Positions 19,612-27,247 of a DNA stretch of 64,000 nucleotides are shown here, piece after piece. The notes under the pieces were generated by a model. It saw only the letters and a program-made list of their open reading frames with translations. It was not told the origin of the DNA and searched no databases. Position 1 is the first letter of the stretch; the number at the start of each line of letters is the position of its first letter. Location: positions 1 through 64,000 of the forward strand of contig NZ_MVHU01000006.1 in NCBI RefSeq assembly GCF_002086285.1, given 5' to 3'. A program made the translations under genes and the position numbers. Source of the DNA: Mycolicibacter kumamotonensis (GTDB lineage Bacteria; Actinomycetota; Actinomycetes; Mycobacteriales; Mycobacteriaceae).

Positions 19612-19910
19612 AGCGAAGCGGGCGGCGCTCCGAAGGATTCGGCTCGCCGCCCGCTAGTACGGTACACGGTTACCAAGCGTCCAACGTGGGTTGCGTGGGT
19701 GGCCTCGGCGCTCATGCGGTGTTCTTCGGCTGCTGCCCCACCCAAAGGGCTGTCGATACCGATCACGTTCCGCAATTACGCAGGCCCGCAACACTTCTGC
19801 CATCTTCGCGGCTATGGCTCCGCGTGGGTACCGCTATCCGTACTCGGAAGTGCGGCTCGGGAGATCGATCCTTCTCTTCCGGGTCGACCCTGGCCTCGCC
19901 GGGCTTCCGT
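19612..19910 (-). ncRNA. Ms1/MTS2823-type abundant small RNA (RNA polymerase core-binding)
   Basis: The 453-bp gap between the Rv3662c-type and HAD genes is where mycobacteria encode the roughly 300-nt Ms1 (MTS2823, ncRv13661) RNA. Ms1 accumulates in stationary phase and binds core RNA polymerase without sigma. On the expected (minus) strand there is TTGCTG, 17 nt, TACAAA at 19922-19917. About 300 nt downstream is a terminator hairpin with an 11-bp perfect stem (19617-19627/19645-19655) followed by TTCGCTTTG. Position, strand, size and terminator all agree. The identity rests on these, not on sequence alignment; ends are approximate. Confidence 0.72.
19617..19655 (-). terminator. Intrinsic-type terminator of the Ms1-like RNA
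   Basis: Arms AGCGGGCGGCG and CGCCGCCCGCT pair perfectly around an inner CCGAA-GGA-TTCGG stem. On the minus strand the tail reads TTCGCTTTG. The hairpin is symmetrical and may also end the plus-strand Rv3662c-type transcript. Confidence 0.65.
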
Positions 19911-19916
19911 GCTTCC

Positions 19917-19922
19917 TTTGTA
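19917..19922 (-). promoter_or_regulatory. -10 element of the Ms1-like RNA promoter
   Basis: TACAAA on the minus strand with TTGCTG 17 nt upstream. Transcription would begin near 19910. Confidence 0.4.
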
Positions 19923-20034
19923 CTACGTGACGCATGCCACAGCAAGGCCCAATTGCCAACGGCCGGGACGACGTCACCGGATTGTGACCGCCGGCGTTTG
20001 CTGGAAGGGGTCACCCGCGGGCGATGAGGTCAGG

Positions 20035-20892
20035 TCAGAACGCCAGTCGGCGCAGCAGCGAGTAGGTCAGCGCCCCGGCGGCGACTGCGCTGATACCGAC
20101 CGCCGCGGTGGTGGCCATAGCCGCCCCGGACGGCGCGGGGATGCGGTCGCGCAGCGACACCGGCCGCGAGAAGGTCAGCACCGGCCACCCGTGGGCGATC
20201 GCCTCCTTGCGCAGTGCCCGGTCGGGGTTGACCGCCGAGGGGTGGCCGACCGCCTGGAGCATCGGCAGGTCGGTGATCGAATCCGAATAGGCGTAGCAGT
20301 GCTCCAGCGGGTAGCCCTCCCGCGCGGCCAGCTCCCGGATGGCCTGCACCTTGCCTTCGCCGTAGCAGTAGAAGGCGATCTCGCCGGTGTACTTGCCGTC
20401 GGCGACGACCATGCGGGTCGCCATCGCGTGGGTGGCCCCCAGCGCCCTGGCGATCGGCGCGACGATCTCCTCGCCGGAGGCCGAGACCACCACGACGTCG
20501 CGGCCACACAGCTTGTGGTCGGCGATGAGCTGGGCCGCCTCGGCGAACACCAGCGGCGTGACGATGTCGTGCATCGTCTCGTTGACGATCGCTTTGACCT
20601 GTTCGACATTCCAGCCGGTGCACATGTTGGTCAGATGGCTGCGCATCCGCTCCATCTGATCGTGGTCGGCGCCGGACAGCAGCATCAGGAACTGGGCGTA
20701 GCTCGACTTGAGCACGGTGCGGCGGTTGATCAGTCCCTGGTCCATGAAAGGTTTGCTGAAAGCCAGTGCGCTGGACTTGGCGATCACGGTGTGGTCGAGG
20801 TCCAGGAAGGCCGCGGTGCGGGTTCGGCTGCCCGGCTGCTTCGGTGATCGCAGCGGCTGCGGTGGCCGGGTGCCCGGGTCGGATGCGGTCAC
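20035..20892 (-). CDS. HAD-IB (SerB-like) phosphatase with C-terminal membrane segment (Rv3661 type)
   Basis: 285 residues. HAD motifs: I 'FLDLDHTVI' (nucleophile Asp near 31), II 'VVVSASGEEIV', III lysine in 'YGEGKVQAI', IV 'YAYSDSITDLPML'. This is the HAD subfamily IB pattern of phosphoserine-phosphatase relatives. The C-terminus is a hydrophobic helix 'ATTAAVGISAVAAGALTYSLL' ending with RRLAF, suggesting membrane anchoring. It lies between two small RNAs and next to the Tad cluster, as in other mycobacteria. Substrate unknown. GTG start at 20892. Confidence 0.88.
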   Translation of the reverse strand: MTASDPGTRPPQPLRSPKQPGSRTRTAAFLDLDHTVIAKSSALAFSKPFMDQGLINRRTVLKSSYAQFLMLLSGADHDQMERMRSHLTNMCTGWNVEQVKAIVNETMHDIVTPLVFAEAAQLIADHKLCGRDVVVVSASGEEIVAPIARALGATHAMATRMVVADGKYTGEIAFYCYGEGKVQAIRELAAREGYPLEHCYAYSDSITDLPMLQAVGHPSAVNPDRALRKEAIAHGWPVLTFSRPVSLRDRIPAPSGAAMATTAAVGISAVAAGALTYSLLRRLAF

Positions 20893-21018
20893 CGCTCCAG
20901 CATAGGGGCGCGGGGTCGGACGACCCGGTGCTATACCGGAAAGAGCACTTCAGCGCCGTGCAAAGGCGACGCGTCGGCATTTGGCGGCAACACTTGCGCC
21001 GAACCGGCCAGTCGTGTG

Positions 21019-21024
21019 TATAGT
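21019..21024 (+). promoter_or_regulatory. -10 element of the 6C RNA promoter
   Basis: TATAGT, a near-consensus strong box, 6 nt before the predicted RNA start. A weak TTGCGC -35 lies 19 nt upstream. Confidence 0.55.
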
Positions 21025-21029
21025 GGCAT

Positions 21030-21126
21030 CACTCGGCTTATGCTGAGGGTGTATCGGCCCGACCCCCCGGGGTTGATACACGACGACCTCCGCCTCCTCC
21101 CCCCCCTGGCGGGGGTCGTCTTTTTT
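21030..21126 (+). ncRNA. 6C RNA (B11-type small RNA)
   Basis: About 95 nt with the 6C RNA architecture: hairpins whose loops carry runs of six or more cytosines. Stem 1 is CTCGGC/GCTGAG. Stem 2 is GTGTATC (21049-21055) with GATACAC (21075-21081), enclosing CCCCCC. Stem 3 is GACGACC-CCGCC (from 21082) with GGCGGGGGTCGTC (21108-21120), enclosing eight C, and ends in T6, an excellent terminator. In M. tuberculosis the homologue B11 lies between Rv3660c and Rv3661 on the corresponding strand, exactly as here. In M. smegmatis it is reported to repress targets such as dnaB and panD through its C-rich loops. Confidence 0.93.
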
Positions 21127-21312
21127 AATCGGTCATTATTCGCTGGAGTGGACGAAAAACTTTCCGGAAAGTGCTCAAAAACGGCAATTATGATCCGATT
21201 CGACTTGAAATTCCGATGACTGCTGCCTAACGGTTTTTCACAGCCGCAAATTTCATCCACATCCATCGCGTAGCGGCTGGCGATGCGGCGAACCGACCGC
21301 CACGGTGAGGGC

Positions 21313-22395
21313 GTGAGCACAGCCGCCGGCCTGTTGGCCCTCGTCACTCAGCCCGCATTGCGTGACGAATTGGAGCGGGTGGGCGCGGCGGTGGGCGTGC
21401 GCGTCGTCCATCTCGGTGCCGCCATCCCGAGCCGCAGGTCCTGGACGGCGGCCACCGCGGCGGTGCTCGACGAGGACGCCGCCGCCTCCTGCGTCGCGGC
21501 CGGGCTGCCGCGCCGCGCGCACGTCATCGTGCTCACCTCAGCCCAGCCCACCGCGGCCAGCTGGCAGGCCGCGGTAGCGGTGGGGGCGCAGCGCGTCCTG
21601 ACACTGCCCGCCGACGGCAACGAGCTAGTCGCCGAGCTGGCCGTGGCGGCCGAGTCGGCGCGCGACGGCGGGTGCCGCGGCCAGGCGATCGCGGTCATCG
21701 GCGCCCGCGGCGGCGCCGGAGCCTCGCTGCTGGCAACGGCACTGGCGCAGCGCGCCGGTGACGCATTGCTGGTCGACCTGGACGCCTGGGGCGGCGGCAT
21801 CGACCTGCTCGCCGGTACCGAGAACATCGCGGGCCTGCGCTGGTGCGACCTGACCGCGCGAAGCGGGCGGCTGACCTGGCCGGCACTGCGCGAGGCACTG
21901 CCCCGTCAGCGCGGGGTGAGTGTCCTTTCCGGGATTCGCCGCGGCCATGAGAACCACGGGGCCCCGGAGGTCCAGGCTGCCACCGTGGAGGCGGTGGTGG
22001 ACGCGGGCCGCCGCGGCGGGATCACCGTGGTCTGTGATCTGCCCCGGGGCATGAGTGATCCGGTGGAGACCGCACTCGGCACAGCCGATCTCGTCGTCGT
22101 GGTCAGCCCGTGCGATGTGCGGTCGTGTGCGGCCGGCGCCGTGCTGGCGCCGCGTCTGCACGCGGCCAATCCCAACGTCGGGCTGGTGGTGCGCGGGCCG
22201 GCTCCGGGCGGACTTCGTGCCGCCGAGGTCGCCGAGATCATCGGGCTGCCGCTGCTGGCGACGCTGCGGGCCGAGCCGCGGTTGGCCGAGAGGCTCGAGC
22301 ATGCGGGCTTGCGCCTGCATCGGCGCTCCGCGCTGGCGATGGCCGCCGATCGGGTTCTGGGCGTATTGCCCGCGCGAAAAGCCGTGGCAGCATGA
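21313..22395 (+). CDS. ssd: Septum-site-determining/TadZ-CpaE-like ATPase
   Basis: First gene of the Flp/Tad cluster (Rv3660c type). 360 residues from the GTG at 21313. The N-terminal half resembles a receiver-like pseudo-domain; the C-terminal half is a ParA/MinD-like NTPase with a strongly deviant Walker A, 'GARGGAGASLLATALA', which lacks the usual Lys-Thr pair. 'LLVDLDAWGGGIDLLAGTE' stands in for the A' and switch region. Such TadZ/CpaE proteins position the pilus machine at the pole or septum; Ssd has been linked to septum inhibition. The TGA overlaps the tadA ATG. Confidence 0.9.
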   Translation: MSTAAGLLALVTQPALRDELERVGAAVGVRVVHLGAAIPSRRSWTAATAAVLDEDAAASCVAAGLPRRAHVIVLTSAQPTAASWQAAVAVGAQRVLTLPADGNELVAELAVAAESARDGGCRGQAIAVIGARGGAGASLLATALAQRAGDALLVDLDAWGGGIDLLAGTENIAGLRWCDLTARSGRLTWPALREALPRQRGVSVLSGIRRGHENHGAPEVQAATVEAVVDAGRRGGITVVCDLPRGMSDPVETALGTADLVVVVSPCDVRSCAAGAVLAPRLHAANPNVGLVVRGPAPGGLRAAEVAEIIGLPLLATLRAEPRLAERLEHAGLRLHRRSALAMAADRVLGVLPARKAVAA

Positions 22396-23576
22396 GGGAT
22401 TCGCTGATCGACCGAGTCCGGGAGAGGCTGGCTTCACAGTCGTGGGAGCCCCGGGAGTCCGCCGGGCTGCGTCCCCAGGCGGTGGCCGCGGCGATCCGGG
22501 CCGAATCCGGCGGGGTGCTCGGCGACACCGAGATGCTGTCCAACCTGCGGGTGTTGCAGACCGAACTGACCGGTGCCGGGATCCTGGAACCCCTGTTGTG
22601 CGCGCCTGGCACCACCGATGTGCTGGTCGCCGCCCCGGATGCGGTGTGGGTCGACGACGGAGACGGTCTGCGGCGCACGGAGATCCGGTTCGCTGACGAG
22701 ACGGCGGTGCGCCGGCTGGCCCAACGGCTCGCAGTGGCCGCAGGACGCCGGCTCGACGACGCTCAACCGTGGGTCGACGGCCACCTCAGCGGGATCGGTA
22801 CCGGCGAGTTCACCGTGCGCCTGCACGCCATACTGCCGCCGGTCGCCGCCGACGGGACCTGCTTGTCGCTGCGGGTATTGCGCCCGGCCACCCAGGACGT
22901 CGCCGCATTGATCACCGCCGGCGCGATCGCACCGCCGGCGGCGGCGCTGCTGGACGACATCATCAGCGCTCGGCTGGCGTTTCTGGTCTCCGGCGGCACC
23001 GGCGCCGGAAAGACCACTCTGCTGGCGGCCCTGCTGGGGGCGGTACGTGCCGAGGAGCGTTTGATCTGCGTCGAGGACGCCCCCGAACTCCAGCCCCGCC
23101 ACCCGCATCTGGTCAGGCTGGTGGCACGCGCGGCCAACGTCGAAGGCGCCGGCGAGGTGGGCTTGCGCGATCTCGTCCGGCAGGCACTACGGATGCGGCC
23201 GGACCGGCTGGTGGTCGGCGAGGTCAGGGGCGCCGAGGTGGTCGACCTGTTGGCCGCGTTGAACACCGGGCACGACGGCGGCGCGGGCACCGTGCACGCC
23301 AACAGCCCGGCCGAGGTTCCGGCCCGCCTGGAAGCGCTGGCTGCGCTCGGCGGGCTGGACCGGGCCGGATTGCACAGCCAACTAGCCGCTGCCGTCCAAA
23401 TGTTGTTGCACGTCGGCCGTGATCTCAGCGGTAGGCGGCGGCTCACCGACATTTCGCTGCTGCGCCGCACCGCCTCGGGCATGGTGCAGACCGCACCGGT
23501 ATGGCAGGTCGAGCGGGGCCTGAGTGAGCACGTCACCGAATTCCGCGCCCTGCTGCGCGATCGGCGTCCGAGGTGA
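22392..23576 (+). CDS. tadA: Tad/Flp pilus assembly ATPase (TadA/CpaF)
   Basis: Type IV secretion-like hexameric ATPase powering pilin assembly (Rv3659c type). 394 residues; ATGA coupling with ssd. Walker A 'SGGTGAGKTTLLAAL' with K207, Asp box 'ERLICVEDAPELQP', Walker B 'DRLVVGEVRGAEVVDLL' and His box 'NTGHDGGAGTVHANSP'. The N-terminal domain carries 'GTTDVLVAAPDAVWVDDGDG', typical of CpaF. The GTG of tadB overlaps its stop. Confidence 0.95.
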   Translation: MRDSLIDRVRERLASQSWEPRESAGLRPQAVAAAIRAESGGVLGDTEMLSNLRVLQTELTGAGILEPLLCAPGTTDVLVAAPDAVWVDDGDGLRRTEIRFADETAVRRLAQRLAVAAGRRLDDAQPWVDGHLSGIGTGEFTVRLHAILPPVAADGTCLSLRVLRPATQDVAALITAGAIAPPAAALLDDIISARLAFLVSGGTGAGKTTLLAALLGAVRAEERLICVEDAPELQPRHPHLVRLVARAANVEGAGEVGLRDLVRQALRMRPDRLVVGEVRGAEVVDLLAALNTGHDGGAGTVHANSPAEVPARLEALAALGGLDRAGLHSQLAAAVQMLLHVGRDLSGRRRLTDISLLRRTASGMVQTAPVWQVERGLSEHVTEFRALLRDRRPR

Positions 23577-24373
23577 CCGGCTCGGAGGTCACAGCGGTCG
23601 CGCTGGCCTCGGCGATACTGCTCGGCGTCTCCCCGCGCCGGCGGCTCACACCGAGTAACCGCCCCGGTCGCCGGGTCAGCCGGTGGGTCGTTCTCGGAAC
23701 GCTGGGCGGTTGCGCCGCGGTGCTGGCCGCGGTCACGCTGCCGCCGAGCACCTGCCTGGCCGGGGCGGCGTTGGGTGCCACGGCGGCGCTGCGTCAGCGC
23801 CGTCGTCGCCGCGGCCGGCGTGCCGTGGCGGAGGCCCGCGCCCTGGAGAGCGCGCTCGATGTACTGGTCGGTGAGTTGCGTATCGGCGCACATCCGGTGC
23901 GGGCCTTCGCCGTTGCCGCCGCCGAGACCGGCCACGGACCGGTGGCCGCCGGCCTGCGGGCGGTGGTCGCGCGGGCACGCCTGGGTGCCGACGTTGCGAC
24001 CGGCCTGCGGGATGCGGCCAAGTCCTCGGCGCTGCCCGCGCACTGGGAACGGCTCGCGGTCTACTGGGAACTCGGCGGCCAGCACGGCCTGGCGGTGGCC
24101 ACCCTGATGCAGGCGGCGCATAGCGATATCGCTGCCCGGCAGCGGTTTTCAGCGCGAGCCGATGCCGGTATGGCCGGTGCGCGGGCCTCCGCCTCGATCC
24201 TGGGCTGCCTGCCGGTGCTCGGGGTGGGGCTGGGCCAATTGATCGGCGCCCGCCCTATCGGCTTTCTGCTCGGCGGCCCGGGCGGGGTGCTGTCGGTGGT
24301 CGGAGTGAGCCTGGTCTGCACCGGATTGCTGTGGTCGGACCACATCACCGGACGTGTGGGTGGCGTCTCGTGA
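23573..24373 (+). CDS. tadB: Tad pilus inner-membrane platform protein TadB
   Basis: 266 residues, Rv3658c type, GTGA overlap with tadA. Two N-terminal hydrophobic stretches (about 5-20 and 38-66) precede a cytoplasmic basic segment 'RQRRRRRGRRAVAEARALE'. The T2SS-F core ('LDVLVGELRIGAHPVRAFAVAA', 'WERLAVYWELGGQHGLAVATLM') and two C-terminal membrane helices follow. Forms the membrane platform with TadC beneath the ATPase. Confidence 0.9.
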   Translation: MTGSEVTAVALASAILLGVSPRRRLTPSNRPGRRVSRWVVLGTLGGCAAVLAAVTLPPSTCLAGAALGATAALRQRRRRRGRRAVAEARALESALDVLVGELRIGAHPVRAFAVAAAETGHGPVAAGLRAVVARARLGADVATGLRDAAKSSALPAHWERLAVYWELGGQHGLAVATLMQAAHSDIAARQRFSARADAGMAGARASASILGCLPVLGVGLGQLIGARPIGFLLGGPGGVLSVVGVSLVCTGLLWSDHITGRVGGVS

Positions 24374-24945
24374 GCACCGCCGCGGTACTGCTCGCGGTGG
24401 CCATGCTGACCGCCCCGTCGACGGTGCGGGCCCGGGCCGGGATACCCCGGCCGGAACGTCGGGTGAACCGCCGGCCGGTGCCGGGCACCGACGCGCTGGC
24501 ATTCGCCGCCGGCCTCGACGTGTTCGCGCTCTGCCTGACCGCCGGAATGCCGGTCTCGGGTGCGGCTGCCGCGACCGCCCGGTCTGCGCCGCCGGAGCTG
24601 GCAGGCGCGCTGCGTCGCGGTGCGGATCTGTTGGCTCTGGGCGCTGATCCGGCTGTCGCGTGGTCGGTACCGGGAGACCGGTTGCTCGACCCGTCGACGA
24701 TCGCGGTGCTCCGCCTGGCCCGACGGTCGGGCTCCTCGGGCACGGCCCTGGCGACCGGGCTCGGGGAGCTCGCGGCTCACTGCCGCGACGAGGCGGCGCA
24801 CGCCGCCACGGCCGCCGCGGAGCGGGCCGGAGTGCTGATCGCCGGGCCGCTCGGGGTGTGTTTTCTGCCGGCTTTCGTCTGCCTGGGCATCGTGCCGGTG
24901 ATCGCCGGGTTGGCCGGTGACGTGCTGCGCTCAGGTCTGCTGTGA
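24370..24945 (+). CDS. tadC: Tad pilus inner-membrane platform protein TadC
   Basis: 191 residues, the same length as Rv3657c, starting at the GTG that overlaps the tadB stop. It has an N-terminal membrane helix, the T2SS-F pattern 'DVFALCLTAGMPVSGAAAATARSAPPELAGALRRGADLLALG', and two C-terminal hydrophobic helices from about residue 148 ('LIAGPLGVCFLPAFVCLGIVPVIAGLAGDVL'). Confidence 0.9.
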   Translation: MSTAAVLLAVAMLTAPSTVRARAGIPRPERRVNRRPVPGTDALAFAAGLDVFALCLTAGMPVSGAAAATARSAPPELAGALRRGADLLALGADPAVAWSVPGDRLLDPSTIAVLRLARRSGSSGTALATGLGELAAHCRDEAAHAATAAAERAGVLIAGPLGVCFLPAFVCLGIVPVIAGLAGDVLRSGLL

Positions 24946-25007
24946 CCGCCGTTGCTTCGCGGACGAGCCGCGAGAACCCGGAGTGGGTGAGGGATAAGGG
25001 AGATTCC

Positions 25008-25229
25008 GTGAGAACACAGCTAGTTCAGGTGCGCAACATATTTCGTGCCGTCCAGCTCAGGCTGACGCTGCTGGCCTCCGATGAGTCCGGGATGTCGACG
25101 GTGGAGTACGCGATCGGGACGATCGCTGCTGCCGCCTTCGGTGCGATCCTCTACACCGTGGTGACCGGAGATTCGATTGTCTCAGCGTTGACCCGGGTCA
25201 TCGGGCGAGCGTTGAACACCAAGGTCTGA
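25008..25229 (+). CDS. flp: Flp-type pilin
   Basis: Structural pilin of the Tad system (Rv3656c type). 73 residues from the GTG at 25008, preceded by AAGGGAGA. The class III prepilin cleavage site is 'DESG|MSTVEYAIGT': Gly before the cut and Glu at position +5 of the mature chain, followed by the hydrophobic assembly helix 'AIGTIAAAAFGAILYTVV'. An in-frame GTG overlapping the tadC stop (24942) would give a 95-residue form; the Shine-Dalgarno favours the shorter one. No prepilin peptidase gene is in the window, so it must be encoded elsewhere. Confidence 0.9.
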   Translation: MRTQLVQVRNIFRAVQLRLTLLASDESGMSTVEYAIGTIAAAAFGAILYTVVTGDSIVSALTRVIGRALNTKV

Positions 25230-25235
25230 CGGGCG

Positions 25236-25583
25236 TTGACCGGGAATGGTCGGCTTGGCGACGATACCGGCGCCAGCACGGTCGAGGCGGCGTTCGCGCT
25301 GGCGGCCCTGGTCTCGGTGCTGGTGTTGTGCCTGGCCGGGTTCAGCGCGGTCTCCGCGCAGCTTCGCTGCCTCGACGCCGCACGGGAGGCCGCCAGGCTG
25401 GCGGCGCGCGGCGACACCCCGGCGGCCACGGCCGTGGCCCAGCGGATCGCGCCCGCCGGGGCCGCGATCCGGCTGCGCTCCGACGGCGAGTTCGTGGTCG
25501 CGACGGTCACCGTCCGGCCGGCCTTGCTGCCCGGGCTGGCCATTGCCGCCGAGGCGGTGTCGGCCGCGGAACCATCGCGGTGA
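25236..25583 (+). CDS. tadE: TadE-like minor pilin/secreted protein (Rv3655c type)
   Basis: 115 residues from a TTG at 25236, 6 nt after the flp stop. A short polar leader with 'DDTGASTVEAAFALAALVSVLVLCL' repeats the prepilin pattern (Gly, then Glu at about +5 and a hydrophobic helix). 'LRCLDAAREAARLAARGD' is the TadE pseudopilin hallmark. The C-terminal half is a small extracytoplasmic beta domain. It probably initiates or caps the pilus. Confidence 0.87.
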   Translation: MTGNGRLGDDTGASTVEAAFALAALVSVLVLCLAGFSAVSAQLRCLDAAREAARLAARGDTPAATAVAQRIAPAGAAIRLRSDGEFVVATVTVRPALLPGLAIAAEAVSAAEPSR

Positions 25584-25599
25584 GGCCGGCGCGGCCACG

Positions 25600-25917
25600 G
25601 TGGCCGCCGCCGCGATGGTCGCGGTGCTGCTGAGCCTCGCCGGTGGCGGCTTCGTGCTCGGTGCGGCGGTCATCGCGCGGCACCGGGCGCAGACGGCCGC
25701 CGACCTGGCCGCCCTGGCCGGTGCACGTCTCGTCCCGGCCGGCGCGGAAACCGCCTGCGCGCAGGCGCGGAGACTGGCCGCCCGCCTGGGTGCCGGTGAA
25801 AGCGACTGTGCGGTAGACGGACTCGATCTGGTGATGACCGTCGCGGTCGCCATACCCGGTTGGCGCATCGGGCCGGCCCGAGCGACGGCCCGAGCCGGGC
25901 CGGCCGGCCGGAGCTGA
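25600..25917 (+). CDS. TadG-like Flp pilus-associated protein (Rv3654c type)
   Basis: About 105 residues; start uncertain. The frame opens inside the 3' end of tadE and reads GEAGAATVAAAAMVAVLL, then the TadG-like hallmark 'LGAAVIARHRAQTAADLAALAGA'. The GTG at 25600 is used; the ATG at 25615 is an alternative. The GTG at 25580 that overlaps the tadE stop is in a different frame and leads nowhere recognisable. Last gene of the pilus operon, ending 2 bp from the stop of the convergent PAS-like gene. Confidence 0.8.
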   Translation: MAAAAMVAVLLSLAGGGFVLGAAVIARHRAQTAADLAALAGARLVPAGAETACAQARRLAARLGAGESDCAVDGLDLVMTVAVAIPGWRIGPARATARAGPAGRS

Positions 25918-25919
25918 TG

Positions 25920-26954
25920 CTAGGAGGCGCCGGCGGCCGGACCCAGCCCGGCGTCGGCCAGGTCCCGCGCGGTGGGAAGCCGCAGCGCGATCAAACCGGC
26001 GTAGGTGCCCTCCTCGAGCTCCACCCGGTTCACCGTCACATGCACCGGCTCCCAGCCGCCGTCGGCCTGGCGCAGCCGCAGCACCCCGGTGGCCGGCCCC
26101 TGGGTGAAGTCGGTTGTCATGCGGGTGATCAGGGCTTCGTCGTCGGGGTGAACCCGTGGCGCATCCACCGTGCCGCGCCAGTCGTAGAACGGACACGGGT
26201 CGTCCAGCCACTTCAGCAGTCGCCAGTCGGTCAGGTCCACCATGGCCCGGTGCACCCCGGGCTGGGCCAGTCCGTGCAGGATCTGCTGCGCCAAGAAGTC
26301 GGGACGCTGCACGGTGCCGTCGAGTTGCCCGCGCCAGTTCATGCCGCGCGACACCAAATGGTCACGCCCACTTGTGGGATCGGCTTCCCAGGCGGTGCGC
26401 GCCACGAAGCCCACCCGGATGGTCTCGCCGCGGAAGTCGGTGATATCCCAACTGCTGCAAATGGATTGGCCGGGCTCGGCCCGAATCGCCAACGCCAGCA
26501 CCTTGTTCTCGTTCGGGCTGAAGTCGCGGGCCGGCAGCTCCTCGGCGAAAGCCCGGCCGTGGGTGGCCTCCACCTCGGGATCCTTGCCGCCGTTGGCCAG
26601 CGATTCCTTGGTGTCGGTGGCCACCCCCAGCGTCAGATCCCATTTCAGCGGGCCCGGGGTGGGGCGCTCCGGCGGCTCGACGTCGGGCGGGCCGCTCCAG
26701 ACGTGCACGCCGTGCACGTGACCGTCGGACATCACCACCGGCTCGGTGCGGATCACCCGATCGTGCTTGGGGGTGATGCTGACCAGGCTCTGCCCGGTAC
26801 GCATCGATTCGGCGATCGCGGTCTGGATCGCGGCCAGGTGCGGGCTACGACGCAGGAACTGCGCGATCGGCACCAGATTCTTCACCTGGCGTCCCTGTGC
26901 GACGACTGCCGGTTCATCGCCGAGTGTCTCCACCAGCAGCCAGTCATGTGCCAT
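25920..26954 (-). CDS. PAS-like multidomain protein (Rv3651 type)
   Basis: 344 residues from the ATG at 26954. Soluble. The C-terminal part 'GVLRLRQADGGWEPVHVTVNRVEL...TYAGLIALRLP' has the strand pattern of a PAS sensor domain with the usual HPDD entry helix ('RVHPDDEALITRM'). The N-terminal 'HDWLLVETLGDEPAVVAQGRQVKNLVPIAQFLRR' is highly conserved in mycobacterial homologues. No effector domain follows, so it may act through protein partners. TAAAAT 8 nt before the ATG argues against the 351-residue upstream start. Confidence 0.85.
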   Translation of the reverse strand: MAHDWLLVETLGDEPAVVAQGRQVKNLVPIAQFLRRSPHLAAIQTAIAESMRTGQSLVSITPKHDRVIRTEPVVMSDGHVHGVHVWSGPPDVEPPERPTPGPLKWDLTLGVATDTKESLANGGKDPEVEATHGRAFAEELPARDFSPNENKVLALAIRAEPGQSICSSWDITDFRGETIRVGFVARTAWEADPTSGRDHLVSRGMNWRGQLDGTVQRPDFLAQQILHGLAQPGVHRAMVDLTDWRLLKWLDDPCPFYDWRGTVDAPRVHPDDEALITRMTTDFTQGPATGVLRLRQADGGWEPVHVTVNRVELEEGTYAGLIALRLPTARDLADAGLGPAAGAS

Positions 26955-26962
26955 AACCTGCG

Positions 26963-26968
26963 ATTTTA
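26963..26968 (-). promoter_or_regulatory. -10 element of the PAS-like gene
   Basis: TAAAAT on the minus strand, 8 nt before the ATG at 26954. It stands out in a GC-rich background. Confidence 0.5.
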
Positions 26969-27209
26969 CGGCCAACGGTTTACTACCAGCACCAAGGCAG
27001 GCGTTTACCCTGTTTCGCAGCCTGACTGCAGGTAGCGTCAGTGGGTTTCGAGTTGCGCCGCTCGGTTACAGCCGGTAACTTACGGCCGCGTCCGGCTTGT
27101 CACCGGGTTTGGGAACGGCTCGCCTTTTCGAGCGTTCGTCATGCGGCTCCGCCGGCGTTTCGGTGTGGCGCACTTGGCCCACTGCGCGTCTGCGGGGGTA
27201 GCCGATCGG

Positions 27210-27243
27210 GGGAGTCGGCCGTTCGGGGGGTCGGCCGACTCCC
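27210..27243 (-). terminator. Perfect 12-bp hairpin after the helicase gene
   Basis: GGGAGTCGGCCG (27210-27221) pairs exactly with CGGCCGACTCCC (27232-27243), with a 10-nt loop, starting 5 nt beyond the helicase stop. No U tract follows, as is common for mycobacterial terminators. The rest of the gap to 26969 shows no gene. Confidence 0.6.
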
Positions 27244-27247
27244 GCCA

